Below, piece after piece: positions 1 to 6,329 of a stretch of DNA of 9,476 nt. A model generated the notes under the pieces. It was not told the DNA's origin. It searched no databases and worked only from the letters and a program-made list of their open reading frames with translations. This stretch comes from Rickettsiaceae bacterium (GTDB lineage: Bacteria; Pseudomonadota; Alphaproteobacteria; Rickettsiales; Rickettsiaceae): the NCBI GenBank assembly GCA_021741285.1, contig JAIOYD010000043.1, positions 1 to 9,476 of the forward strand, read 5' to 3'. The translations under genes were made by a program, and so were the position numbers. Each line of letters opens with the position of its first letter. Position 1 is the first letter of the stretch.

Positions 1-148
1 AAATCTGAGTTTTTGATACCATGGCACCAAAATTTTACGTCCTTGGCAAGGGATATATACAAAAAATAAAGATGCGACCATTTATTTTAAAAATTCCTGA
101 AATTACGTCAGAAATTTAGAATTTTGACGCAGAGACTCATAAATTTAG
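1..148. other. Window edge, no intact gene
   Basis: No convincing gene lies here. Frame 1 is open from the window edge to a TAA at 67-69 (22 codons) and could be the tail of an upstream gene, but I recognise nothing in it. A 32-codon ATG frame (21-119) also lacks recognisable similarity. The stretch contains a hairpin (91-117) and the start of a 29-bp tandem duplication. It sits where the N-terminal half of the aspartic protease remnant would be expected, and no D-T/S-G catalytic motif in a credible context appears in any plus-strand frame. Confidence 0.4.
91..117. repeat. Imperfect inverted repeat (hairpin)
   Basis: AAATT-C-CTGA (91-100) pairs with TCAG-A-AATTT (108-117), giving a 10-position stem with one C/A mismatch and a 7-nt loop. 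No T-run follows, so it does not read as an intrinsic terminator. Its right arm runs into the first copy of the 29-bp tandem repeat, which suggests the two belong to one small intergenic element or to a scar of rearrangement. Confidence 0.5.
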
Positions 149-169
149 AATTTTGACGCAGAGACTCAA
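112..169. repeat. Two tandem copies of a 29-bp unit
   Basis: Two head-to-tail units (112-140 and 141-169) are identical over 28 bases (112-139 and 141-168), differing only in the last base of the unit. Each starts AAATTTAGAATTTTGACG and ends AGAGACTCA. A 29-bp duplication is not a multiple of three. The second copy also carries an in-frame TAG (146-148) directly before the readable part of the protease remnant. It looks like a recent slippage or duplication event. Confidence 0.9.
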
Positions 170-370
170 AAATATAGTACCGCTAATGGAGTTAGCTACG
201 CCGCTCCGGTTCGCATTGATCAACTGACTATTGGCAACAAGAGAACTTTTCATAATCTTGAGGCTCATATCACTTCTGGAGGGCTAGATATTTCATTGCT
301 AGGTATGAGTTTGATAGGAAGTTTCAAAGACTTTAAAATCACTCGAGATATGCTTATTTTGAGTTATTAA
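149..370 (+). pseudogene. 3' remnant of a retropepsin-like aspartic protease gene
   Basis: The frame starting at 149 gives 73 residues ending at TAA 368-370. They match my memory of the C-terminal half of the clan AA retropepsin-like aspartic proteases (TIGR02281 type) found in alphaproteobacteria: STANG and AAPV at residues 10-21, then GGLDISLLGMS at 44-54, then a short hydrophobic beta-strand tail ending LILSY. The active-site D-T/S-G, expected some 35-40 residues upstream of TANG, is not seen in any plus-strand frame. The frame has no start codon and is closed by TAG at 146-148 inside a 29-bp tandem duplication. Removing one repeat copy does not restore it, because the other copy carries the same stop. 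I therefore call it a 5'-deleted, inactive remnant. It converges on zapA with a 35-base gap. Family assignment is by motif recall; the disruption is seen directly. Confidence 0.65.
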
Positions 371-405
371 ATAACCATATTTAACTTCTTCACTCTGATT
401 GTGGT

Positions 406-717
406 CTAGAACTTTTCAAGTTTCTCAGCTACAATTTTTAATTCTGAGAAAATTGAAGCAAGCTGTTGTTGAAAATCTACATTTGCACTTTCTAAAACTT
501 CTCCCCCCGACAGTTGCATTTGAGACTGCCTTTGATCAAGATGTTTTAATGCTATCATAACCAATAACAGTTCAAGCGAGGCATATTGATTGGCAGCTGC
601 CATTTCCTTAATCTCAGTATCAAGCTTTTGAGATAGCATAACTAATCTATCTTTACTCGCCTCAGAACAAGCAAGTTTAAAATCTTTACCGCTCAGAACT
701 ATTGTTACTATCGACAT
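406..717 (-). CDS. zapA: Cell division protein ZapA
   Basis: This 103-residue protein has the layout of ZapA. It has an N-terminal beta-rich segment (VTIVLSGKDFKLACS, about residues 4-18), then the helix with SQKLDTEIKEM, then a long C-terminal coiled coil (about 50-103) with QLASIFSELKIVAEKLEKF at the end. ZapA binds FtsZ in the cytoplasm and bundles protofilaments to stabilise the Z-ring; E. coli ZapA is about 109 aa, so the length fits. It is the last gene of a four-gene minus-strand operon and overlaps the upstream coiled-coil gene by 32 nt. No clear Shine-Dalgarno precedes its ATG, so translational coupling is likely. Its stop (TAG, 406-408) faces the protease remnant, with no recognisable terminator between them. 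Confidence 0.85.
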   Translation of the reverse strand: MSIVTIVLSGKDFKLACSEASKDRLVMLSQKLDTEIKEMAAANQYASLELLLVMIALKHLDQRQSQMQLSGGEVLESANVDFQQQLASIFSELKIVAEKLEKF

Positions 718-925
718 AGTGGTTTCTAATTTGTTCTAATTCTTTTATATATTCTTTAATTTGGCTAAGAGTTGCCTGATTACCGCGCTTTAAATCATTG
801 TTTTGTGTCTCTAAATCCAAAATCCTTTGCTCTTGCTTAGAAATTTTATTTAGCAATTCATCAATTTTCCTATCTGTCTGATGAATCAAATCAAATAGAT
901 CATGCTTCGTTACTTCCATTTTCAT
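686..925 (-). CDS. Small coiled-coil protein, ZapB-like by context
   Basis: The 79-residue product is almost entirely charged, heptad-like helix. From about residue 8 to 68 hydrophobics recur at 3-4 residue steps (for example LFDLIHQTDRKIDELLNKI), with no membrane segment, signal peptide or cysteine. Small coiled-coil proteins are often encoded directly before zapA in alphaproteobacteria, and ZapB is a short coiled-coil partner of ZapA. A Z-ring accessory role is therefore a reasonable inference from shape and position, but the sequence has no motif that proves it. The ATG at 923-925 is used here; a second ATG at 917-919 is an equal candidate, and neither has a clear ribosome site. The gene overlaps the end of the helix-turn-helix gene by 26 nt and the start of zapA by 32 nt, so coupled translation is expected. 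Confidence 0.7.
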   Translation of the reverse strand: MKMEVTKHDLFDLIHQTDRKIDELLNKISKQEQRILDLETQNNDLKRGNQATLSQIKEYIKELEQIRNHYVDSNNSSER

Positions 926-1292
926 AAATAATATTTTCTATTAAGTCATTACTAGCATAGTCTACTTCATTTTTTTTCAAAACTGAATAAATTCCTACCG
1001 TTAGGATCAACATTATTGCAGATAGAAACAAGACTAATTTTTGTTTGAAAATACTTTTTTTTCCTGACTCACACGGGCGGATAACAGTATGGTTATTGTC
1101 GTCATTTATCTCTAAACCAAGAAACTCATGATATATTTTTGTATAACCATCAATATATATTTGACCTGGTATATCACTAAAATTTTCTTCTTCTAAGCCA
1201 AGTATATACTGCTTCCTTATCTTAAGAATTTCTGCTACTTGCTCTATAGTATACCCAGCACTTTCTCTAGCTTCTCTTAATTTTGATGTCAT
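900..1292 (-). CDS. RodZ-like helix-turn-helix membrane protein, short form
   Basis: This 130-residue protein starts with a Cro/C1-type helix-turn-helix of the RodZ kind (HTH_25). LREARESAGYTIEQVAEIL is followed by IRKQYILGLEEENF and PGQIYIDGYTKIYHEFLGL (about residues 5-60), the layout seen at the N-terminus of RodZ. A linker then leads to one transmembrane helix (about 86-105), followed by only about 25 residues. RodZ links MreB filaments to the membrane, with the HTH domain binding MreB in the cytoplasm. The C-terminal periplasmic beta domain (DUF4115) of full-length RodZ is absent, and the frame ends normally inside the next gene, so this looks like a short family member and not a frameshift. 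Its ATG overlaps the glutamate dehydrogenase stop as ATGA (1289-1292), indicating translational coupling. DNA binding is possible but not shown. Confidence 0.72.
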   Translation of the reverse strand: MTSKLREARESAGYTIEQVAEILKIRKQYILGLEEENFSDIPGQIYIDGYTKIYHEFLGLEINDDNNHTVIRPCESGKKSIFKQKLVLFLSAIMLILTVGIYSVLKKNEVDYASNDLIENIIYENGSNEA

Positions 1293-4200
1293 TGACTTGC
1301 CTTTAACTTTCTTAGGAAAATTTCTAATTTCTTATTTGCGAGTATTATCATATTAATATTAATTGATTCTTGCATCTTTACTTCTTCAATAAAATTCGTA
1401 AATATATTCGCATGCGCTATATTAACCTTTAACCAAGACTTAAAACTAACAGATTTTTGACCATTAGCAACAATCTCTGTTACTAATCTTCTTTGTTTGT
1501 CATAAAAATCATCTTTTAGAGATTGAACAGATAATCTATTCCAGTAGGATCCATTAATTTGTGTCTCACAGGAATCTCGAAGCCAATCAATGTTAAGAAT
1601 ATCACCACATTCAAAATACAAATTGGCTACATCTTCATTCTTACTGCCTGTCTGCTTAGCAATATATATTATATCAAATGCTGAAACTAATACCTCCAGG
1701 GTAGCGATAGACTTAGCAAGTTTCTTATCAACTGATGCATTAGTATAATGCTCAATTTTATTAAAAAACCTCGTCTTCGTTCCGCCTACTAAAAGCTTGC
1801 TAATAATGCTACTAAGCTCTTCTGTTTGCTGCCTATATTCTTCAATTGAATCAGTAATGCGTATCGGTGGCTTAATATTTCTTACAAACCAACTAATTCC
1901 ACGACGCATTATTTTTCCTAAATCAGAAAACATCTCCACTTTTATAATCGTAGGGATATTATTACCTAGCTTACCTACTTCTTTCCAAAGATCATGCAGA
2001 TCAAATATCCCGGCCACAACTTCGTGTGCTCTTGCTATATCACTAAGATGACCGCCAGTTTCGCGCTTTATGGCACTAATTACAGACCAACCAAGTTTAT
2101 TAATCATTGTATTAGCAATAACAGTTCGGATTATCTCCTGTTTTAGTGGATGATTTTCTATCTCATCTTTGAATTTTTCTTGCATTATTTTGGGAAAATA
2201 CTCAAGCAAATGATTTTTGAAATGCTTATCTTTAGTAAGTTGAAATGAATTCAAATCACGATCTAGGGACATTTTGCTATAAGATAGCAAAACTGCTAAT
2301 TCTGGTCTTGTCATCCCTTCATTAGCAATAGATCTTCTTGATAATTCTGCTTTATTGGGCAAAAACTCTACTTCTCTGTCTAGTAATCCTTCTTTCTCAA
2401 GCTCTTTCATTAACTGACTAAAGGACTCTAGGTTAAGCGAAGGTGATAATGCAGAGATTGTTATAGCAAGATTCTGATCGTAATTATCAACAAGCACTAA
2501 ATCTTCAACTTGTTTTGTCATCTTAACTAATAAATCATTGCGCTCTGGTATAGTAATTTTGCCTTTCGCAACAGCTAAATTAAGAGCAATTTTTATGTTT
2601 ACTTCGTGGTCAGAGCAATCCACACCAGCAGAATTATCAATGAAGTCTGTATTAATAGCGCCCCCATTTAATGCATATTCAATTCTTCCAAGCTGAGATA
2701 CCCCGACATTGCCGCCTTCAGCAATCACCCTTGCTCTAACCTCATTACCGTTTATTCGCAATAAATCATTTGTCTTATCACCAATATCAATATTATTTTC
2801 TGAGGAAGATTTGATATAAGTACCTATCCCTCCATTCCATATGAGATCAACTTTAGCTTTTATAATGGCTCTTATTAATTCGTCTGGGACAATATGATCT
2901 TTATAAATATTCACTAGCTCTTGTATCTCGGGTGAAATATTTATTACTTTAGCCGACCTTTCAAAAACCCCCCCTCCTTTTGAAATAAGAGAACTATTAT
3001 AATCGCTCCACTTACTTCTTGGTAAGTCAAATAACCTTTGTCTCTCTTTATAACTATTTTCACAATCAGGATTTGGATCAATAAAAATATGTTCATGATT
3101 AAAAGCAGCTAATAGTTTAATGTATTTTGACAAAAGCATACCATTACCAAATACGTCTCCTGACATGTCGCCTATTCCTACCACAGTGAACGGTTCTTTT
3201 TGTACATTTATCCCCTTATCCTGAAAATGCAAAACAACTGATATCCACGCTCCTTTAGCAGTAATACCCATTTTTTTATGATCATAACCACGCGACCCAC
3301 CTGAAGCAAAAGCATCTCTTAGCCAAAAATTATATTCCTGGGATACATCATTAGCATAATCTGAAAAAGTTGCTGTCCCCTTGTCTGCAGCTACTACTAA
3401 ATATGGATTCTCATCATCATAAATAACCATATCTGTTGGTTGTACTATTTTACCATCCACAAAATTATCAGTTAAATCTAGTAAGCCTCTTAAGAAATCT
3501 TGGTAACAGGCTACTACCTTTTGCATATAGTAATCGCGACTCATATCGCCTTGGAGAAAATTAAGATAAAAAGTTCCTTTCGAGCCGACGGGAACAATAA
3601 CAGCATTTTTGGTCATCTGAGCTTTTAAAAGCCCAAGTACCTCGGTACGATAATCTTCACCACGATCAGACCATCGCAGTCCCCCTCTAGCTACTTTTCC
3701 ACCACGAAGATGAATCCCCTCGAACTCATTTGAATAAACAAAAATCTCAGCATAGGGGACAGGTAACGGTAAATCAGGCACCTTACTAGAATCAAACTTA
3801 AATGATAAATAATTTTTGAGACCCCCATCTTTATTTTTCTGATAAAAATTCGTTCTTACAATAGCTTCTATTATTAAGCGCATGTTGTGTAATACCTTGT
3901 CCTCAGTACTACTTTCAACAGTGTCCAGATAGCTACTCAGTTGTAAAGAAATATCTAAAACTTTATCCTTATAACTTCCTTGTGGATCGAACCTAGCTTC
4001 AAATAAATCCATCAGCATCTTGGCATATTTATGGTGCTTGACTAAAGTTTGCTGAACATAACCCTTCCCATAGAGGAAGCCTGTTTGATGCAAATAACGA
4101 GTAAGCGATTTGAGCAATTTTACTTTTGTCCAGTTAAAGCCAGCAAGAGCTATAAGCTTTCCTAAAATATCACTTGCAAGCTCTCCAGTGCTCATTTTGC

Positions 4201-6091
4201 TTAATGCTTCTTCGATATTATGCTTAAGTACGTCAACTGGAACATCGATTTTAACAGGACTTTGCAGCTTAAATTCGTAAAGCCAACTTTTTTTAAAATC
4301 CAATGACTCAGCAATAGCAAAGCTTTGCTCATCAATTGCTATAAAGCCAAGGTTTTCGATAGCAGGCAATGTATCAGATAGTGTAAGACTTACTTCGGGA
4401 CTATAAAATTTTAAGAAAAATTCATTATTTTCACCAGCTACTAAATTCGATATCAATCTACCTTGCTTCGTTGCTTGTTCTAGGTGATGTACATCGTCAA
4501 TTGACGTATCCGCATCAAACCTGTGTCTATATTCACTTGGAAAAGATGGTTCAATTTCTTTGTGTCTTAAACCCCCTTCATATTCTCCCAATTCATCACA
4601 GAGTTTATGTAATAAACCTTCTGACCAGTTAGTGGTTATTTTTATTAAATCTCCTTCCATTTCATCATGTGAATAATCTAGTTTTGACTTATCATGAATT
4701 GGCAAAGTAATAAAAAGATGGGAAAAGTCTTGAGCTACTACAGTAATATTGTCTGATATTATCTCGCTATCAAATCTTTTGGTTAAGTAATGGCAAACTT
4801 CATTATACACTTCCGGAGTGAGTCTTTCTCTTGGCAAGAATACAATCACATTAATGAATGAACCGGACCAGTCTTGTTGGATAAATAATTTTAGCTTATG
4901 ACTGCGCATACTCGAAAGCATATGAATACACATGCAATATAAATCTTCTTCATCGATTTGAATGAGGGTATCCCGTGGAAGGGACTCAATAATATTCTTT
5001 ATTTTCTTAGCGTTGTAGCCATTCACAGGAAAATCAGATTCATCAAGAACATAATTCATTTTACCACGCAAGATGGGGATACTCTTGATTGATTGAAAAT
5101 AAATTGCCGTTCCGTATAACCCAAAAATAATAGTCCCCGTCCTGTATATACCATCTTCATCTATACGTTTTACAAGAATGTAATCAACCAAAGCGTTCCT
5201 ATGTACTGGGGATAGCTTGTTTATTTTACCAAGCATAACCAGTTTATTTTCATAATAATCGCTATTAGAGAGTTCAATAATGGTAGAAATTTCTTGTATA
5301 TTATCTTGCCATATTTCCCGCACGCCCTCTTGACGGACTAAAGTCTTAGTTTTTAAATCAAAATCTGCCGATCCTAGAAAAGTAATATTATTCTTTTGCA
5401 GCCAATTCAAGAAATCTAATGTTTCTTCTGCTGGTAAATTCGCTTGTTCGTAGATATCTTTGTGATGAACAATATCAGTAGTAATAGCAATACTCTTATT
5501 CAGCAGCGTTTGCCACGAATTATAAGTATAGTCGACTAGATCAATTACGTTGTTTATTTCAGATTTTATTTCAAGCAATGTTTTTTTGTCAAACGCCCCC
5601 AGTATCTTTATATAAACAAGATACTCATTAATACCGCCTTCTCCTTTATCAGCAATATCCGTTAAATTTCCTTTTTCGTCACGAATACTGTTAATCACTG
5701 GATGAAAAGTAAAAATCGTTTGTAAACCGAGTTTTGCAAGCAAGCTATTTAGAGAGTCAATAATAAATGGCCTATTTTCTGCAGCAATAAGAATAGTGAT
5801 GGCAGGATTATTCTTAAATTCATTTGTCAGGATCTCCATTTTGCGCTTAAGCGGTGGACGATGAAGAAAAAAATCAAAAGCTTCGTGTGTAAAATCACCA
5901 AACAATTCTATTTTATCTTTTGAACGATAATCAACGGGAATATAAGTAAGAAATTTGCGTACAAATTTGGTGTATAAACCACCCTTACTTTCAGCATTAA
6001 CTATTTCAAGTATTTCAGCACTAAAGTCACTGATTCTACACTGGAGCTTGCTAATAGCTAAAGACTTGTTGTGATTTGGGCTTTTAACCAT
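1289..6091 (-). CDS. gdhB: NAD-specific glutamate dehydrogenase, large L_180 class
   Basis: The product oxidatively deaminates glutamate to 2-oxoglutarate and ammonium with NAD+, feeding the TCA cycle; this is an important route in Rickettsiales that live on host glutamate. The uninterrupted 1600-residue frame matches the roughly 180-kDa Bac_GDH family (PF05088). A long N-terminal half (about 1-730, ACT-like regulatory segments in this family) is followed by the catalytic core. That core contains ARGGLRWSDR (801-810), KNAVIVPVGSKG (828-839), AADKGTATFSD (901-911), VGIGDMSGDVFGNG (971-984), IFIDPNPD (1002-1009), NGGIGTY (1086-1092) and AEGGN (1124-1128), then a C-terminal helical region. The start at 6091 has an AGGA ribosome site seven bases upstream and a good promoter (6137-6165). 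It is the first gene of an operon running into rodZ-like, coiled-coil and zapA genes. The related Caulobacter enzyme GdhZ also acts on FtsZ; whether this one does is unknown. The symbol gdhB follows rickettsial usage. Confidence 0.95.
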   Translation of the reverse strand: MVKSPNHNKSLAISKLQCRISDFSAEILEIVNAESKGGLYTKFVRKFLTYIPVDYRSKDKIELFGDFTHEAFDFFLHRPPLKRKMEILTNEFKNNPAITILIAAENRPFIIDSLNSLLAKLGLQTIFTFHPVINSIRDEKGNLTDIADKGEGGINEYLVYIKILGAFDKKTLLEIKSEINNVIDLVDYTYNSWQTLLNKSIAITTDIVHHKDIYEQANLPAEETLDFLNWLQKNNITFLGSADFDLKTKTLVRQEGVREIWQDNIQEISTIIELSNSDYYENKLVMLGKINKLSPVHRNALVDYILVKRIDEDGIYRTGTIIFGLYGTAIYFQSIKSIPILRGKMNYVLDESDFPVNGYNAKKIKNIIESLPRDTLIQIDEEDLYCMCIHMLSSMRSHKLKLFIQQDWSGSFINVIVFLPRERLTPEVYNEVCHYLTKRFDSEIISDNITVVAQDFSHLFITLPIHDKSKLDYSHDEMEGDLIKITTNWSEGLLHKLCDELGEYEGGLRHKEIEPSFPSEYRHRFDADTSIDDVHHLEQATKQGRLISNLVAGENNEFFLKFYSPEVSLTLSDTLPAIENLGFIAIDEQSFAIAESLDFKKSWLYEFKLQSPVKIDVPVDVLKHNIEEALSKMSTGELASDILGKLIALAGFNWTKVKLLKSLTRYLHQTGFLYGKGYVQQTLVKHHKYAKMLMDLFEARFDPQGSYKDKVLDISLQLSSYLDTVESSTEDKVLHNMRLIIEAIVRTNFYQKNKDGGLKNYLSFKFDSSKVPDLPLPVPYAEIFVYSNEFEGIHLRGGKVARGGLRWSDRGEDYRTEVLGLLKAQMTKNAVIVPVGSKGTFYLNFLQGDMSRDYYMQKVVACYQDFLRGLLDLTDNFVDGKIVQPTDMVIYDDENPYLVVAADKGTATFSDYANDVSQEYNFWLRDAFASGGSRGYDHKKMGITAKGAWISVVLHFQDKGINVQKEPFTVVGIGDMSGDVFGNGMLLSKYIKLLAAFNHEHIFIDPNPDCENSYKERQRLFDLPRSKWSDYNSSLISKGGGVFERSAKVINISPEIQELVNIYKDHIVPDELIRAIIKAKVDLIWNGGIGTYIKSSSENNIDIGDKTNDLLRINGNEVRARVIAEGGNVGVSQLGRIEYALNGGAINTDFIDNSAGVDCSDHEVNIKIALNLAVAKGKITIPERNDLLVKMTKQVEDLVLVDNYDQNLAITISALSPSLNLESFSQLMKELEKEGLLDREVEFLPNKAELSRRSIANEGMTRPELAVLLSYSKMSLDRDLNSFQLTKDKHFKNHLLEYFPKIMQEKFKDEIENHPLKQEIIRTVIANTMINKLGWSVISAIKRETGGHLSDIARAHEVVAGIFDLHDLWKEVGKLGNNIPTIIKVEMFSDLGKIMRRGISWFVRNIKPPIRITDSIEEYRQQTEELSSIISKLLVGGTKTRFFNKIEHYTNASVDKKLAKSIATLEVLVSAFDIIYIAKQTGSKNEDVANLYFECGDILNIDWLRDSCETQINGSYWNRLSVQSLKDDFYDKQRRLVTEIVANGQKSVSFKSWLKVNIAHANIFTNFIEEVKMQESININMIILANKKLEIFLRKLKASQ

Positions 6092-6098
6092 AAAGATA

Positions 6099-6102
6099 TC
6101 CT
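6099..6102 (-). promoter_or_regulatory. Ribosome binding site of glutamate dehydrogenase
   Basis: On the minus strand AGGA lies seven bases before the ATG at 6091-6089. It is the only recognisable Shine-Dalgarno in the four-gene operon; the three downstream genes begin inside their upstream neighbours without one. Confidence 0.7.
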
Positions 6103-6112
6103 AATAATGGCT

Positions 6113-6141
6113 TTGTATTAATTTCAAACTAGAAGTATACT
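6113..6141 (+). promoter_or_regulatory. Possible mnmE promoter, long leader
   Basis: A plus-strand TATACT (6136-6141) lies 17 bases after TTGTAT (6113-6118). The -10 is good and the -35 is weak. Use of this site would give a leader of about 180 nt that includes the 6163-6190 hairpin and the whole palindromic repeat. The TATACT overlaps the minus-strand -10 of the glutamate dehydrogenase promoter, and the pair sits in a small dyad (ACTAG 6128-6132 / CTAGT 6140-6144). An alternative with a very short leader is TTGACC (6280-6285), 16 bases, TAATGG (6302-6307) inside the repeat; its -10 is poor. Confidence 0.3.
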
Positions 6142-6165
6142 AGTGCAAATGTTATTTCCTTTCAA
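6137..6165 (-). promoter_or_regulatory. Sigma70-type promoter of the gdh-zapA operon
   Basis: Read on the minus strand, TTGAAA (-35, 6165-6160) and TAGTAT (-10, 6142-6137) are separated by exactly 17 bases. This places the start of transcription near 6130 and gives a leader of about 40 nt before the glutamate dehydrogenase ATG. No other promoter of similar quality is needed for the three overlapping downstream genes. The -35 lies on the left arm of the 6163-6190 hairpin. Confidence 0.6.
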
Positions 6166-6190
6166 TAGGTTTGGATTAATAAACCTATTG
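6163..6190. repeat. Perfect 10-bp inverted repeat, 8-nt loop
   Basis: CAATAGGTTT (6163-6172) is the exact reverse complement of AAACCTATTG (6181-6190), with GGATTAAT between. It lies between divergent genes, so it is not the terminator of either. Its left arm covers half of the minus-strand -35 box and its right arm shares two bases with the left end of the palindromic repeat. It could be a regulator site, a leader hairpin of mnmE or an outer part of the repeat. Confidence 0.7.
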
Positions 6191-6315
6191 CATAATTCAT
6201 AAATGAGTGAAGGATTTTTAGGAAAAATACAGGTGAGCACCGCAACAAACATTTAGTACATGAGGAGCGGCGACAAATTTTGACCACAAAATTATCACTC
6301 ATAATGGGTTATGCA
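6189..6315. mobile_element. Non-coding palindromic repeat, MITE-like
   Basis: This is a ~127-bp non-coding segment bounded by imperfect terminal inverted repeats. The left end (6189-6210) reads TGCATAATTCATAAATGAGT and on; the right end (6295-6315), reverse-complemented, reads TGCATAACCCATTATGAGT and on. These share TGCATAA at the outer end and ATGAGTGA at the inner end. A small internal hairpin (ATTTTT-AGG-AAAAAT, 6214-6228) is present. There is no open frame of note and no clear target-site duplication. Its right end stops on the first base of the mnmE Shine-Dalgarno. Structure and size fit a miniature inverted-repeat element or a rickettsial-type intergenic palindromic repeat; copy number cannot be judged from one window. 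Confidence 0.55.
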
Positions 6316-6320
6316 GGAGG
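6315..6320 (+). promoter_or_regulatory. Ribosome binding site of mnmE
   Basis: A full AGGAGG lies nine bases before the mnmE ATG (6330-6332) and fixes that start. It is the strongest Shine-Dalgarno in the window, and its first base coincides with the last base of the palindromic repeat. Confidence 0.8.
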
Positions 6321-6329
6321 TTTAATAAA

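Noticed and set aside
21..119. 32-codon plus-strand ORF
   Set aside because: It has no ribosome site and no recognisable family, and it ends inside the repeat; too short to support.
112..169. Start of a CRISPR-like array
   Set aside because: Only two units exist, directly abutting with no spacers and no cas genes nearby; this is a tandem duplication.
421..451. 8-bp stem TTTCTCAG/CTGAGAAA near the zapA stop as a terminator
   Set aside because: It lies within zapA codons and no T-run follows on either strand.
900..1292. Phage repressor or antitoxin from the helix-turn-helix domain
   Set aside because: The RodZ-type HTH layout followed by a transmembrane helix, in an operon with zapA, fits a RodZ-like protein better; no toxin partner is adjacent.
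1797..2051. 84-codon plus-strand frame inside the glutamate dehydrogenase gene
   Set aside because: Shadow of a strongly supported coding frame; hydrophobic low-complexity product without a domain.
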